Positions 18,396-29,584 of a stretch of 64,000 bases of DNA are shown in pieces. Made by a program: the position numbers and the translations under genes. Under the pieces are notes generated by a model. The model did not search any database. It worked only from the letters and a program-made list of their open reading frames with translations, and was not told the DNA's origin. Numbering within the stretch: position 1 is the stretch's first letter; each line of letters begins with the position of its first letter. The stretch lies in the NCBI RefSeq assembly GCF_002099425.1, contig NW_018344215.1, positions 1,669,001-1,733,000 on the forward strand, in the 5' to 3' direction. The DNA comes from Phascolarctos cinereus. Lineage: Eukaryota > Chordata > Mammalia > Diprotodontia > Phascolarctidae.

Positions 18396-19839
18396 GGGCC
18401 GGGCCCGGCCGGGGGCGGCGGGGTGGGAAGGGGTGGGCGGGCGCTGCCCCCGGGAGGAGGCCGGGAGGGCGGGCGGGCGTTTGCCGGGCTGAGCGGCGCG
18501 CTGCCCCACCGGGAGCGGCCCGGCTGGACTCTCGGGGCTCGTCTGCCTTGCCCAGGGGTGAGCTGCCTGCATGCCTGGCTGCCTTCCCGATCGGGTTCTC
18601 GCTGCGCGCTCTGTCCGGCTGCTTCCCTCCCTCCTTCACGTCTCCCGAAAGAGGCACCAACCGACACTTCTCCCGGATGTCTCAGTCTGTTGCACATCTC
18701 CAGTCCTTCCTTCCCTCCCTCCTTCCCTCCCTCCCTCACGGGTTGCCTTCATATCTGCGTCTGCCTTAATATCTGGCAATGACAGTGTGGAGAGGGGGGG
18801 AGAAGGGGAGAGCACCAGGGATCTACACGTAGAGAGACAGAGAAACATGAGACAGAGTGAGGGTCAAAGTGGGCGAAACGGACAAGGAGAGCGAAGTAAG
18901 CGTAAGGAGAAGGACAGAGAAATCACATGTGGAGAGAGCAGAGAGAAATCCCTTGGAATAGAGCTTTCAGAACGGACAGATGTATGTGTGTATGTGTATG
19001 TGCAAAGAGGAAGAAAAAGAGTGAACTTTCCCCCTTAGTTATCCAAGTCTCCGAGCAGCCCGAAGTGTCCGGCCAGAAAACCCGAAATGCCCGAGATGAA
19101 CCAGACCAGCTCGGGCTCACTACGTGTGCCTCTGTGCTTGCCTCCTGGCATTTCTCTCTGGTGTTGGGTGATTCATGTCGGAACTGTCTGAATCCATGCT
19201 TTCTAGCACAATTAAGGAATACATTTATCTGCTAGCTAGTTCATATTTTTAAGGGGTTCGATTTCCTGAATTTAATTGAATTTGCTTCACGAAAGACCGA
19301 GGCAGGCTGCTAATTGTAATTTTTCCTTCTAAGGGAGAGCTGCACTGAGTTCCCGTGGCATAGCTGCCTGCCCAGAACCATTGCATCGCTTCCAGTATGA
19401 AACGTATCTCAGTGTGTCTGAGCTGATCACAGTTGTAAATGGACTGGTTATTGGTCTTCTTGGGACTGTTTTCACTACTTTGATCTGTCTGGTGCTGGCA
19501 GTTTTTAGCCCAGGATGGGCAGCCCAGATCTCAGTGGCATAAGATAGCGTGGAGGGAGGGAGAGCGAGAGAGAGAAAGAGGATCAGGGGGACAGATTAAA
19601 CTTACGTCAGGAAACCGAATTCTCTTATAAAGTATATATAAAATAAGAAACAACTGGCCAAGGTTATAGAACTTCAATTAACATGTGACATGACTGGAGA
19701 AAAAAAATGACAGGATAGTGACATGCTCTGCTTTGGCTTGATTTCCATCCATGTAAGGAATTTCCAGTGTGCCGACTCCCTCTACCAATGAAGGTTTGCC
19801 ATTCACCTGTAATTTGAAGTGACAGAGAGTTGAGTTGTT
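18396..19839. other. Intron start: island tail and repeat-free sequence
   Basis: CpG-rich to about 18660, a short CCTT run at 18704-18738, a purine-rich GAGA stretch at 18790-18960, then unique sequence. 19200-19560 is free of repeats, with homeobox-like TAAT cores (for example ctaattgtaattttt); possible regulatory DNA. Confidence 0.4.
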
Positions 19840-19892
19840 GGGGGCATTGAGAGATTAAGTGTCTTGCCTAGGGTCACACAATTAAACGTGTA
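19840..19892 (-). repeat. MIR fragment
   Basis: 'attgagagattaagtgtctt' followed by 'gcctagggtcacacaatt'. Confidence 0.6.
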
Positions 19893-19893
19893 G

Positions 19894-20056
19894 GGAGAGG
19901 ATAGCTAAGCTAAGTGTTTCTCCATTCTGAGGGACAGTTTGCCTGACAGCTCTGGCTTGGAGAGCAGAGGGACCTAAACCCTCTTTAACATTCTCTACTA
20001 CATTCATTCTCTGCCCTGACATGTGTGCCTTTTTCATCTAATGAGGCACAGGATAG
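19894..20056. repeat. Local direct duplication, copy 1
   Basis: Shares ggagaggatagctaagctaa at its start, ctgacagctctggcttggag in the middle and tttcatctaatgagg at its end with 20403-20562. The copies differ by substitutions and small indels and start 509 bp apart. It resembles no family I know. Confidence 0.8.
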
Positions 20057-20402
20057 AACTCAGATCTAAGCCTCTAGTTTTCTAGCTACTATATGGTGCT
20101 GCCCTCATCCTGTTTCTAACCATGGAGTACTAGGTGGATGATGTATGTTACGTAATACTGCATCCTCCTTTCACTACAGATGACACAACAGGTTAATTTA
20201 AGGGGAAGGAATGGATGTTCGCTTTTCTCAGCTTTTACTGATTTGGTAGCTTAGAATATCCTGCTTTCATCTCTGATGCCACCAATGCCTTTGTTGCTCA
20301 TATAATTAAGGAGAGCAACATTTGGTGCTCGTCATTCAACCTCAGTTCATATGCTCTTCATGTGGAAGCCTGAGGAAAAACACACATTTTATGAGGGAGT
20401 GA
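20057..20402. other. Spacer between the two duplicate copies
   Basis: Unique intronic sequence; no repeat or gene seen. Confidence 0.4.
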
Positions 20403-20562
20403 GGAGAGGATAGCTAAGCTAAGTGTCCATTCTGACCTGATAGCTTTCCTGACAGCTCTGGCTTGGAGAGCAGAGTGACCTGAACCCCCTTTAACTTTCT
20501 CTGTTAAATTAATTTGCTGCTCTGACATGCATGCCTGTTTCATCTAATGAGGTGCAGGGCCA
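20403..20562. repeat. Local direct duplication, copy 2
   Basis: Second copy of the block at 19894-20056, same orientation. Confidence 0.8.
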
Positions 20563-22089
20563 TCTCCCTCTTGGCTCAAGTTTGCATAATGGAAAAGAAG
20601 TCCACAGGCATGATTTCCCTGAGCTAGTTGTGGAGTAAGGGCAGCTTAAGGCCAGAGCTTCTGTGGGACTTAGGGCTGATGCAGAGGAAATTTTGGATTG
20701 TATTAGGAAGGGGAAAATTGTAAGTGTTTTCAGATGCCCAGTGACCAATACAAATGATAACTCGAGAAATATTCTTTCAGGGAATATCTTTGGGACTTTA
20801 GGAATTGTATAGTAATGTGGCTAGCAATAAGAAATAAGCAGTATAATTTTCTAAGTTTCCAATGCTTCTTACTGCTGGGCTTTCTGGATGACCAGATTGG
20901 AAGCAAAAGATAGTTCAGAATCATGAACATTTCAACTATGGATACAACATATTTCAGTTGTGGAATAAAGTTAATGTTTCTGGCTGCTTCCTTAACCATT
21001 AGAGATTATTTCAGAGCAGTCAGTCATCAGTGAAGTATTCCTGAAAAACTTTATTGATATGATGATAATTCAATATGTTTCCATCTTGAACAAATTCAGG
21101 GATGCGTGTTCTTTCATACTCGGAATAAAAAAGAAAAGAAGGAGATTCCTCTAACTGGTAAAGTATACATTTCACAGGAGAAAGGTCAGATTCCACATGG
21201 AATAGGAAATATTATCTAAGCTTCCTTGATATGTCTGATATATGAAAAGCATGAGGAACAGGAGGCTGATGAATAATGAGCGTAAGTTCACAGTTCAGTT
21301 TCGATCTGAATAACTTGTTATGCTCCTTCTGGCCACACAAGTTCCCCTGTTGATATTTCAGCCTTGGTAGCTTTAGGTATTCCCAGGTCAGGATCAAGGC
21401 TTCAGGCCAAAGTGTGGATCTTAAACTATCCTCCAGAGGATTCAAGTGAGTATCCAAGGGAAACCAAGACCAGCAGTAGACATCGGATTCTCCCCAGAAC
21501 CCAGTTATATGCCCACATTTGTTTTCTCTTCCCTTTTCATTACCTGGCTGTTTTTGCTCATCACGTGTTCTGCTTCGTCATTTCCCCTGCCTGGGGTTCT
21601 GTCCTTCAGGTTGTCTTACTGAGTTCATTGTAATTCTTGTTTCTTGGGGGCTAGATTGGCTTGGGTTTTTCCTCGCATCTGCCCCAGCCACTTTTCCTGG
21701 ATAGCTCTGCTGAGTTTCAATCGTCAGAACAATTGTATGTCCCACTTTTTCTTTGGAGCAGGGGAAAGAAGGGGAGGGAGAGGTCTCTCCAAAGGGATGA
21801 TAAGGGACAGGTAACACAACTTCTAGTCCCATGTGAATTCTGGGAATCAAGGCACACCTGTGGCTTCTGGGGAAAGCCAGGCAAGGATTTGAGACTGATG
21901 CTCACTTCCCGTATAAATAGATGTTAAAACACTGGGGCTTCAGAAGAGCATAGAAGCTGATAGAGCAGATTCATAATTTGTATTCTTTGGCCACCAAACA
22001 ATCATTTGAGGGCTTAAAAGACAAGTTTGTATTCTTAGAATTAGGAAGAGATCAGTTGATAATTCCTGGAAAATATTTTTTTTCCCTCA
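20563..22089. other. Repeat-poor intronic stretch
   Basis: No transposon recognised over 1.5 kb. Several 80-90 codon frames on both strands (for example 20730-20999 minus) lack any recognisable domain. Confidence 0.4.
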
Positions 22090-22290
22090 TTCAATATTCA
22101 ACAAACACCTATTAACAGCTTACTATGTGCCAGGCACAGTGCTAGGGATATAAATAGAAAAATGGAACTTTTCTAGTCCTCAAGGAGCTTATATTCTGGG
22201 GGCAGGAGTAGGAACCGCATATGCACAGATGAATGAATACGAAGTAATTTTGATGTGAGGGGAAGATGTTATTAGGAAACGTAGTGTTGA
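22090..22290 (+). repeat. Ancient LINE-like repeat ('ctatgtgccaggcac' family)
   Basis: 'actatgtgccaggcacagtg', 'tcctcaaggagcttatattc'. A mammal-wide element also seen at 28085, 29130, 37060, 39890, 52235, 52570, 57140 and 59195; the family name is uncertain (probably CR1 clade). Confidence 0.65.
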
Positions 22291-22323
22291 TAGTGAATGT
22301 TAAAGGGATGCTAAGACATTGAG

Positions 22324-22325
<2 letters not shown>

Positions 22326-22377
<52 letters not shown>
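22326..22377. repeat. (TG)n microsatellite
   Basis: 26 uninterrupted TG units. Confidence 0.98.
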
Positions 22378-22379
<2 letters not shown>

Positions 22380-22505
22380 CCTTTCCAGGCATGGAGGATA
22401 GATAATGAAGAGGCCAGAGATTGCGTATCATGTGAACACAAAGGCCATTCTATAACATGGTCTGTTGGCAACCCTACCATATATTTGACATGACTAATAT
22501 ATGTG

Positions 22506-22508
<3 letters not shown>

Positions 22509-22544
<36 letters not shown>
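22509..22544. repeat. (AC)n microsatellite
   Basis: About 18 AC units, 131 bp after the TG tract and complementary to it. Confidence 0.98.
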
Positions 22545-22546
<2 letters not shown>

Positions 22547-22664
22547 CAATCAGCTCATTTCATGCCTTTCAAGTTCTATTTCCTTTCCGTTTGAATGCTC
22601 AGACTTCATCTCATCGTCAATTTTGGTATTTTGGTCCCAAAGCCTTGTCACCCAACATCCCAAA

Positions 22665-22790
22665 GTTCTTACCCAGTAGAATATAAGCTCTTTGAGGGCA
22701 GAGACAATTTCATGGTTTACATTTGTATCTCTTAGCATAATGCCTGGCATGCAATAGGTATTTAATACATTTCTGTGGTTTGATGGATTG
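22665..22790 (+). repeat. L2 LINE 3' end
   Basis: 'gaatataagctctttgaggg', 'tgcctggcatgcaataggta' and 'tttaatacatttctgtgg'. Confidence 0.75.
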
Positions 22791-23079
22791 ATTCTCATTT
22801 GTCCACGCTTCAATCTCCATATCCTTTGGTTTACATCTAACTAGATGTAAATACTTCTCCTAAATGATTAGTGTTTCTCTGCATTGTTCTTGCCCTTTCT
22901 GTCTCTTGCTACAGAAGTAGCTGCATTTCAAGGAAGGTCAAGTGATCCCCTGTGTCTGAGGTTTTCGTTGCGGAGCCCTGAAGATGAAAGGATGCAACCA
23001 ATATAATTTGTTGTTTCATTGTGGGAATAAAAAATGTTAGTTTCCAAAGTACAGTTTTCATGTGAAATCTACTTAAATA

Positions 23080-23335
23080 GTACCTCCCACTTATATGGCA
23101 CTTCATAGTCTACAAAACCTTTCATGTCCACCATTCATTTAATTCTCATAATGACCCAGTAAGGTAAGTCCTACAGAAATTATTATTATTATTAGTCCCA
23201 TTTTACAGATGAGAAACCTGAGGCTTGAAAAGAAGAAATCAACTTGCCCATGGTCACATATCTTGTAAGGGCCACTGGCAGATTTTTACCTTTGGTCTTG
23301 TTAATTCCAAGTCCTGCACTTTCCCCAGTAGGCTA
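23080..23335 (-). repeat. MIR SINE, near full length
   Basis: 'cacttatatggcacttcata', 'attctcataatgacccagta', 'tttacagatgagaaacctga', 'cttgcccatggtcacatatc'. Confidence 0.85.
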
Positions 23336-23471
23336 GATTGGTAGGAATGTTGCTTTACTAAAACTATCCTGTGGGTATGTGATAATTATATTCCAGAGAA
23401 AGTTTAAAAAAATTAGTGCAGCCCCATACAGGCAGATATAGTGAATATAGTTATATGTAGCTATCTATACC

Positions 23472-23570
23472 TATTAGAATGTAAACTCCTTGAGGGCAGG
23501 AACTGGTTTTGCTTTTCTTCATATCCCCTGCTCTGGGTATAGTGCTTGAGATATACTAAGTGCTTCATAA
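23472..23570 (+). repeat. L2 LINE 3' end
   Basis: 'gaatgtaaactccttgaggg' followed by 'actaagtgcttcataag'. Confidence 0.75.
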
Positions 23571-23619
23571 GGGAGGGGAATGTGCTATTCCATGGTGCCT
23601 ACTATGTGCAGTCACTGAG

Positions 23620-23755
23620 CAAAGTGGTTACAAATATTATCTCATTTGATCCTCACAACCCTGCTTAGGGTCACACAGCTAGTAAGTATCTGAGGCTGGA
23701 TTTGAACTCAGGTCTTCTTGATTCCAGGCCCAGCACTCTATCCACTGAGCTGCTG
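23620..23755 (-). repeat. MIR-tailed SINE, internally deleted
   Basis: 'atctcatttgatcctcacaa' joins directly to 'agggtcacacagctagtaag', skipping the usual middle, and ends 'cactctatccactgagctgc'. Confidence 0.8.
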
Positions 23756-24139
23756 GCAAATGCTTGTTGTCTTTTTCCAGTCGAAGAGAAAATCTACCAA
23801 GAAACAAAGTTACATCAAACTCCCTTTCGATTTTAAGAAGGGTTAAGGAAGATGGATGAGGGCAAATTTATACCAAGTTTTATAGTATTAAAGAAAACTT
23901 TGAATTAGTATTTTAGTTTTAATGTTTTGCTGGATCTTTTTACATGTTGAAAAAAAGATTACCGTCTAATGACTGTCTGAAGTTAGAATTTCATCCCTCC
24001 TGATACAGTCATTGTAATGGAGCAGGTGAAATGACATTGATTGTTAACAAGTAGTGAACACTGAAACTGAGAAATGGGATTTCTTGCCCACTAAGAATCT
24101 CTCACTGCATCTTGGAGTTGGAAAGGACCTCTGTGACCA
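23756..24139. other. Intronic stretch, no feature recognised
   Basis: AT-rich unique sequence; no repeat or gene seen. Confidence 0.35.
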
Positions 24140-24420
24140 TTTAGTCTAACCAAATCTGAACAAGAAGCTTCTCTTCAGCCTTTCAGAAAGTTGCCGTGCG
24201 GCCTTCGCCTAGAGGCTGCCAGTGAGGCAGAACCTGCCGTCTTCCAAGGTAGCTCCTGCAATGTTGAGATATCTCTAAGTGTCAGGATGTTTTGCCTTTT
24301 CTCAAAATCTACATTTGCCAGTTTACTTCCTTGCACATTCCTTTCCCTCCAGTTCTGCATTCTGGTACTAAGCAGGACAGGTCTCATCTCTTCCATGCAC
24401 CAGCCCTTCAAATAACCGTC
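24140..24420 (-). repeat. L3/CR1-clade LINE 3' region
   Basis: 'ttggaaaggacctctgtgac' and 'atttagtctaacc' open it. 'aggacaggtctcatctcttc' and 'cagcccttcaaataa' follow L3 minus-strand order. Strongly diverged in the middle. Confidence 0.55.
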
Positions 24421-24539
24421 TCCTCCCTCAACATGCACAACCCTCCCACCCATCCTCACTGAGCGCACTCATTCCTGTTGCTCAACTTTCACAGCCCAGC
24501 AAGTCCTATCAAAATCGCATTGCCTCCCCAGTTCTAGCT

Positions 24540-24735
24540 AAGAGTAGATGGGGACCATCCTTCAGTCCTCCTGGTCTATACCTGGCCACTGGATCCAGAT
24601 GGCTCCAGAGGAGAAAGTGAGGCTGGTGACTTGGCACAGCCCTCCCTCGCTTAAATCCAGTTCACTTGCAAGTCGTGGCAGCACCTTCCTAATAGTCCTT
24701 TTCGAGAATGAAGGACAAACAAGAGGCAGATGAAC
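24540..24735 (+). repeat. Marsupial interspersed repeat, unnamed
   Basis: 'ggatccagatggctccagag', 'gagaaagtgaggctggtgac', ending 'cgagaatgaaggacaaacaa'. A second copy of the end lies at 25065-25140. I recall the family from opossum sequence but cannot name it safely. Confidence 0.5.
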
Positions 24736-25064
24736 AAGAATTTGAGTTGGTGTTTGGGGGTGGGAGGGGAGATGTGAGAGAAGGCAGTAAAGTCATACTC
24801 TACTTCTATTCTAGTATTGTTACAAAGAGACCCTTAAACCAAAGAGGGCTAGATAGAATTGCCTCAAGGATGTCAGTGGGCAGTTTCTTTACTCTGCTGG
24901 GCCCTGTTCTGAAGCATCTTGTTGCCTCTTGGGTCATTCAAGAATAGGATTTAGATCCTTAAAGGACAAAGCTGACAGCTTTTGATTCCTTTGTTTTCTT
25001 TGGCTGGGTAGAAGGTACATGGGCACATTTTTTTTTGAAGCAATGGAGGGGCTTTGAGCCTCCT

Positions 25065-25140
25065 AGCAACCCACGTCATGGCATCACCTCCCTGATGTCA
25101 TGGTCCTCTTCAAGAATGAAGGACAAACAGCAGCAACCAG
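25065..25140 (+). repeat. Second copy of the unnamed marsupial repeat, 3' end
   Basis: 'cgtcatggcatcacctccct' and 'tcaagaatgaaggacaaaca' followed by 'gcagcaacc'. Confidence 0.55.
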
Positions 25141-25482
25141 TCTAGCCTCTAGAAGGATGCTGCTCCCTCTGCCACCTCTGCTGTAGCTGCTGCTGCCTGT
25201 CCCGCGGAACCAGTCTGGGTGCCAACAATTCCAAACCTTCCAACTTGAACCTTGAGAGCAAGTTGGGAAGAGGAATAAAAGGGTATTCAGGAAGCAGCCA
25301 ATGGTGCTATCACTTTTGTGGCATTCTGGCTTCTCTTTGGGGGAGAGAAGCTGGGGCTACTGGTCACCCCTTCCCCAGTTTCTCTTCCCCCAGGATCCTG
25401 GGGCTGCCAATCCTACCACATCCCTTTTTGACATCTAGCGTGGTGCCAGTGTCCTTTAGTACATCTTTCATTCTGTTTTCTG
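25141..25482. other. Intronic stretch, no feature recognised
   Basis: Short CTG-rich patch at 25158-25200; no repeat or gene assigned. Confidence 0.35.
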
Positions 25483-25683
25483 AGTTGGTATGGTAGATGA
25501 AATTCTGGACTTCAAGTCAGGAAGACATGAGTTCAAATCCTATGTCAGACACTTATTAGCTGGGTGACTATGGGTAAATAACCAAACCTTTTTGGGCCTC
25601 AGTTTTCTCATCTGTAAAACAGAGTAGGGTGTGCTTAAATTCTACATTTCCTTCCAGCTCTAAATATCTGATCCTATAATCAT
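25483..25683 (+). repeat. MIR3 SINE, near full length
   Basis: 'cttcaagtcaggaagacatg', 'cctcagttttctcatctgta' and 'ccttccagctctaaatatct'. Confidence 0.8.
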
Positions 25684-26034
25684 AAGAACGTGTGGCATGT
25701 TTGGGCTCTCTAAAGATAAATGAAATGAGAAAAGAAAAGAGAAAAGAGATTTCTCCCCAGTGCTATCCCTCTTTTCCCACCTCCAGATCTGTCACTTAGT
25801 ATAAACAATAGCATGCAGGCCCGAGCAACATGAAACAGATGTGCAGTCAAAGGTGGGACTGACCGTACTCTTTGCAGGCCTCTCCTGTTTCTGGCCTCTC
25901 GCATGGACTTTCTTCTAATCCTAGTTATTAATATAAAAAGGCAGAGCTGGAGAGTGGGAAGAAGTGATGGTATGTACTGGGTTGAGGGGAAGGGAGGGAG
26001 CAGTCATGGGCCAGGAAGGAAGTAGATTTTAAAA

Positions 26035-26150
26035 CCACAGAATGTTGGACTGAAATCATTTAACCTAACCCCTCTCATGAAATAGATGAAGAAACTGGGA
26101 CTCTCAAAGGGAGAAGAGATCTCCCCACGTTCCTAAAGAGCAGGGTGAGA
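26035..26150 (-). repeat. MIR3 fragment
   Basis: 'cacagaatgttggactgaaa', 'aaatagatgaagaaactggg'. Confidence 0.65.
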
Positions 26151-26229
26151 GTTTGAAAACAGATCCTTTGGGCTCTTTTTCTGGCATGATAAGCTGATGA
26201 GAAGAGTGCAAACAGAATTGGGAACTGCC

Positions 26230-26630
26230 TTGAGTACGTATCATTTGAAGACCAATTGAAGGAACTGTGCATCTTTAGACTGGAGAAGAGAAGGCTTTGG
26301 GGTGGAGGGTAGGAAGGAGGATTGTTGTTCTTAAGTATACAGAGAGATATTACCTGGAGAGAAATTTGGACTTGTTCTTTTTGGTACCAGAAGGCTGAAC
26401 CAGCAGCACGGAGGGGAGGTTGTAATGGGCAAATTTAGGTTGGAAGGCAGGAAAAACTACCTAATAATGGGAGCTGTCCAAAAATGGGATGGACTGAGAG
26501 GGGGTGGGTTACCCTTCCTTCAAGGCCTTTCATTGGAAGCTGGCTATATGTATGTTCCTTTTGTTTATGAAATGGACTAGATGGCTTCTGTGGGTACTTC
26601 TAAATCTTAAATTCTGGCATTCCCCTGCCC
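26230..26630 (+). repeat. L3/CR1-clade LINE 3' end, 400 bp
   Basis: 'actggagaagagaaggcttt', 'cttgttctttttggtacca', 'ctaataatgggagctgtcca' and 'gaaatggactagatggcttc' in sense order, the CR1-type 3' end that MIR3 shares. Confidence 0.8.
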
Positions 26631-26699
26631 CGAGGCTACCTAAGAAGAACTTCTCAGAGCCAAGACTATCAGTAGAGACTCAGGGACAAAAGCTGAATC

Positions 26700-27022
26700 T
26701 CAGTCTTCTGATAGAAAGTGCTGGAAGGGGCCTCAGAGCTCTGTCATCGGACAGATGAGAAAACTGAGGCAAAGAGGAGGAAAGAGGCTTGTTCAGAGCC
26801 CCATGACTAGTTCATAGAGTCACAGCTGTGGACTTGGAAGAAACTGTAGAGGCCAGCTCCCGGATCTGATTCCTCCATTTGAATGTTGGAGGAAGTGAGG
26901 CAAAGATAGGCTAAGTGATGTTCCCAGGGTTACACAGCCAGTAAGTGTCTGAGGCTGGATTTGAACTCTGGTCTTCCTGATTCCACCTCTAGTTCCTGTT
27001 CCACTATGCCATGCTGCTTTTT
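26700..27022 (-). repeat. Two MIR3 copies in tandem
   Basis: 26700-26815 'gaaagtgctggaaggggcct'; 26815-27022 'cagagtcacagc'-type start after tcat, then 'tacacagccagtaagtgtct', ending 'ccactatgccatgctgc'. Confidence 0.75.
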
Positions 27023-27099
27023 TGGATTAGATTCTGTTTGCAAGAAATAATAATCGCTGCTATCTCTTTACTGACAGAAAGTGATTTTCCCCCTAGTAA

Positions 27100-27492
27100 C
27101 TGAGTGAGGCAGGAAGTCAAGTATTACTATCCCTATTTTACAGATGAAGAAACTGAGGCTCCAGAAGGGTCATGGTTTATTCAGAGTCACATGGCTAGGC
27201 AGGCCTGGGTATCAGACCCTCACTCTCCTCACAATCCCATGCTATCTCTCTTGTAAATAAAGAAAGAGGGTTCGATTTAATTTCGTTCTCTTTTTATAGG
27301 ACCTAAGGATTATAGGGTTAGAGGTGGAAGGGCCTTTGGATGCCAGCGAATGCAACCCCTGAATTTTACAGATGTGTAAGGTGAGGCACAAGGACGTTAA
27401 ATGACTTGTCCAGTCACAAAGTTAGTAAATGTCTGAGACAGTATTTGAATTCAGATCTTTCTGACTGTAAGTCCACTATACCATACCCCTTT
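27100..27492 (-). repeat. MIR followed by MIR3
   Basis: 27100-27252 'attttacagatgaagaaact' (MIR); 27300-27492 'attatagggttagaggtgga' and 'gacttgtccagtcacaaagt' (MIR3). Confidence 0.75.
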
Positions 27493-27879
27493 GCAAGCCT
27501 AGGCCTCCCTCCTGGCAGGTGAGAATTTTGTCATGTACTTTTTTTGTGTGTGTGGTCAGGCTTTAGGGGAAAATAAGTGAAGGGGAATAAGATTAGGGTA
27601 CAAGCTGTGATAAAGATGATGCAGTATACTGCCTCAATGTACTGAAGGGAGGTCTGTGTGATTCATGTGAGGAGGAGAGGGCTTCAGGGAAGGACAGTGT
27701 GGGCACTGGCCACTGTGTCCATAGGGCTGTGGATTTAAAGTGAGGTAACCATGTTGATGAGTGGGGTGATTGTGCTCCAGGCTGGGGCACATCCTCATCA
27801 GTAAAATTGGAATGATATTAATGCCTGTAGTATGTACTGCCCTCCTCGGGGATGGTGAAGATTGGTTAGCATGCATTTA
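27493..27879. other. Intronic stretch, no feature recognised
   Basis: No assignable repeat or gene apart from a short TG run at 27546-27553. Confidence 0.35.
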
Positions 27880-28080
27880 ACGACACTGAGACTGAGAGCT
27901 GGCCTCTAAGCCAGGAAGATAAGGGTTCAAGTTCCACCAGTGACATATCCTGGCTGTGTGACCTGGGGCAAATCAATTGACCTCTCAGTGCCCCAGGCAG
28001 TCCTCAGACTTTAAAAGGTGGTGAAGGAGTTTTCTTACTTGAGAGTTCCCTATGCTAATGAAATTGCAGGTACAGTCCCT
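27880..28080 (+). repeat. tRNA-derived SINE with a distinct 3' domain
   Basis: tRNA-like half 'gataagggttcaagttccac' and 'ggctgtgtgacctggggcaa', then 'ctcagtgccccaggcagtcc' and an end 'gagttccctatgctaatgaa' found in neither MIR nor the RTE-tailed SINE. Confidence 0.65.
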
Positions 28081-28084
28081 GCTT

Positions 28085-28265
28085 CTATGTGTTAGGCACT
28101 GGGGATACAAGAACAAAAACTTGGACTACGCTTTTCTCACAGAGTCTGCATTCTGTTGGGGAAGACATCTCTAAGTAGATATAAAGGTCATTTGAGGAGG
28201 GAGGTCCATAGAGGAGAAGGTGTTGCTTGAGGTTTCTAAGAGACAGAGGTGAGAAGAGCCCAAAT
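28085..28265 (+). repeat. 'ctatgtgccaggcac'-family repeat
   Basis: 'tctatgtgttaggcactggg' then 'gatacaagaac', and 'aggtttctaagagacagagg'. Confidence 0.55.
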
Positions 28266-28942
28266 GAAATTGTGAGTTCAAATTGCTCAGTGAATGGGAG
28301 TCTTCTTTCTTCAAGAAACCCACCCTTGGAGGGGATAGGGTTGGGGGAAGTTGTTGGTATTATCACAGGGCAGGCAGCTGGGGCAAGTGGATCCTTCCTG
28401 AGGGCTGTGGTCATGAAAACAGTTCAGAAACTCCTCCTCCTTCCCTGTGCCAGTTAAGAAGACTTTCCTCCGTCCTTCCCCCACTGAAAGATACTGATTC
28501 TGAATCCAGAGCAGGCCTGGCCACCTGGTGCTGTCCCTAGTGCGGATTGAAGTGGACATAGGCCAGAGAAGACAGGCTGGGGCTTCAGAGAACAGTGCGG
28601 GCAGACCTCCCAACAGGGCCATTTAGGTGAAGGAGAGACCCAGGCATAAAATAAAACCTTGGCAGTCTGGGGACTGTGGTTTGTTTAGGATAGGAGGATA
28701 GGCTGAAAAGAGTAAGGAGTATAGAGAATGAGAGGATTTGTTTTGATTAGCAAGATCCTCTCATCCTCTTCTCCCTCTTCTCCCCTCCTATTTTAGCAGA
28801 GGCCTTACTTAAATTTTTTTTTGGGTGGGGGGAAGTCCCTTCATTTTGTTTAGCTAACACCAACATACACTGAGGACTTGCTCAATGATTTCAACAACTT
28901 TGTTCCATAGTAGAAGGTGTGCTCATTGAAGGTAAGGACTCA
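28266..28942. other. Intronic stretch, no feature recognised
   Basis: Unique sequence; no repeat family or gene recognised. Confidence 0.35.
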
Positions 28943-29074
28943 CCCTTCCTCCTTCCTTCCTTCCTTCCTTCCTTCCTTCCTTCCTTCCTTCCTTCCTTCC
29001 TTCCTTCCTTCCTTCCTTCCTTCCTTCCTTCCTTCCTTCCTTCTTTTTCTTTCTTTCCTCCTTTCCTTTTTCTT
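28943..29074. repeat. (TTCC)n microsatellite
   Basis: About 24 near-perfect TTCC units, then a degenerate TTTC/TCCTTT tail. Confidence 0.98.
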
Positions 29075-29129
29075 CTTAATACCTAGCACATTGCCTGGCA
29101 CATAAAATGCACATTAATTTAATATTTAA

Positions 29130-29339
29130 TTCAACTGAAAACATTTATTAATCATTTATTAAATGAGTATTACATGCCAGGCACTGTGCTAGTTATTCTG
29201 ACCCTCAAGGAGCTTACATTCTACTGGAGGGAACAAGGTGTGGGAATGTGTATGACATGTCCCCACACATGCATAGTATATGGTAGGGAGTCCTGGGTGC
29301 AAAGAAAAACCCAATTCAAGAGCTCTAGGGAAATTTAAG
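29130..29339 (+). repeat. 'ctatgtgccaggcac'-family repeat, left part
   Basis: 'tacatgccaggcactgtgct' and 'cctcaaggagcttacattct'; sequence similar to the family's distal part ('ggatgcggctgtatctgagc') resumes after the AG array at 29440-29520. Confidence 0.65.
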
Positions 29340-29443
<104 letters not shown>

Positions 29444-29584
29444 GAGAAACACCTATTCCTGGGGAGGATCAAGGAGGACTTCCTGGATGCGGCTGTATCT
29501 GAGCCTTAAAGAGAAGGCTCCTGTGTGGAGGGGAAGAGAAAGCACAAGCCAAATCCAAATCCATGAGATTTCCAGGAAACTGGG

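Larger units (their letters stand above)
17082..18660 (+). promoter_or_regulatory. PRKG1: CpG island promoter of PRKG1 beta
   Basis: Sharp rise in G+C and CpG from 17082, peaking at 17700-18550. No TATA box is seen. GC-box-like motifs lie at 17501-17510, 17584-17592 and 17618-17627 (cccccgcccc). The transcription start cannot be placed by eye but should lie upstream of 18037. The leader contains a 27-codon uORF (17687-17770), G-runs at 17908-17945 and a (CGG)7 run at 17951-17972. Confidence 0.8.

Noticed and set aside
26478-26487. CCAAAAATGG as a CArG box
   Set aside because: Part of the L3/CR1 3' consensus ('ctgtccaaaaatggaatggg'-like), so repeat-derived.
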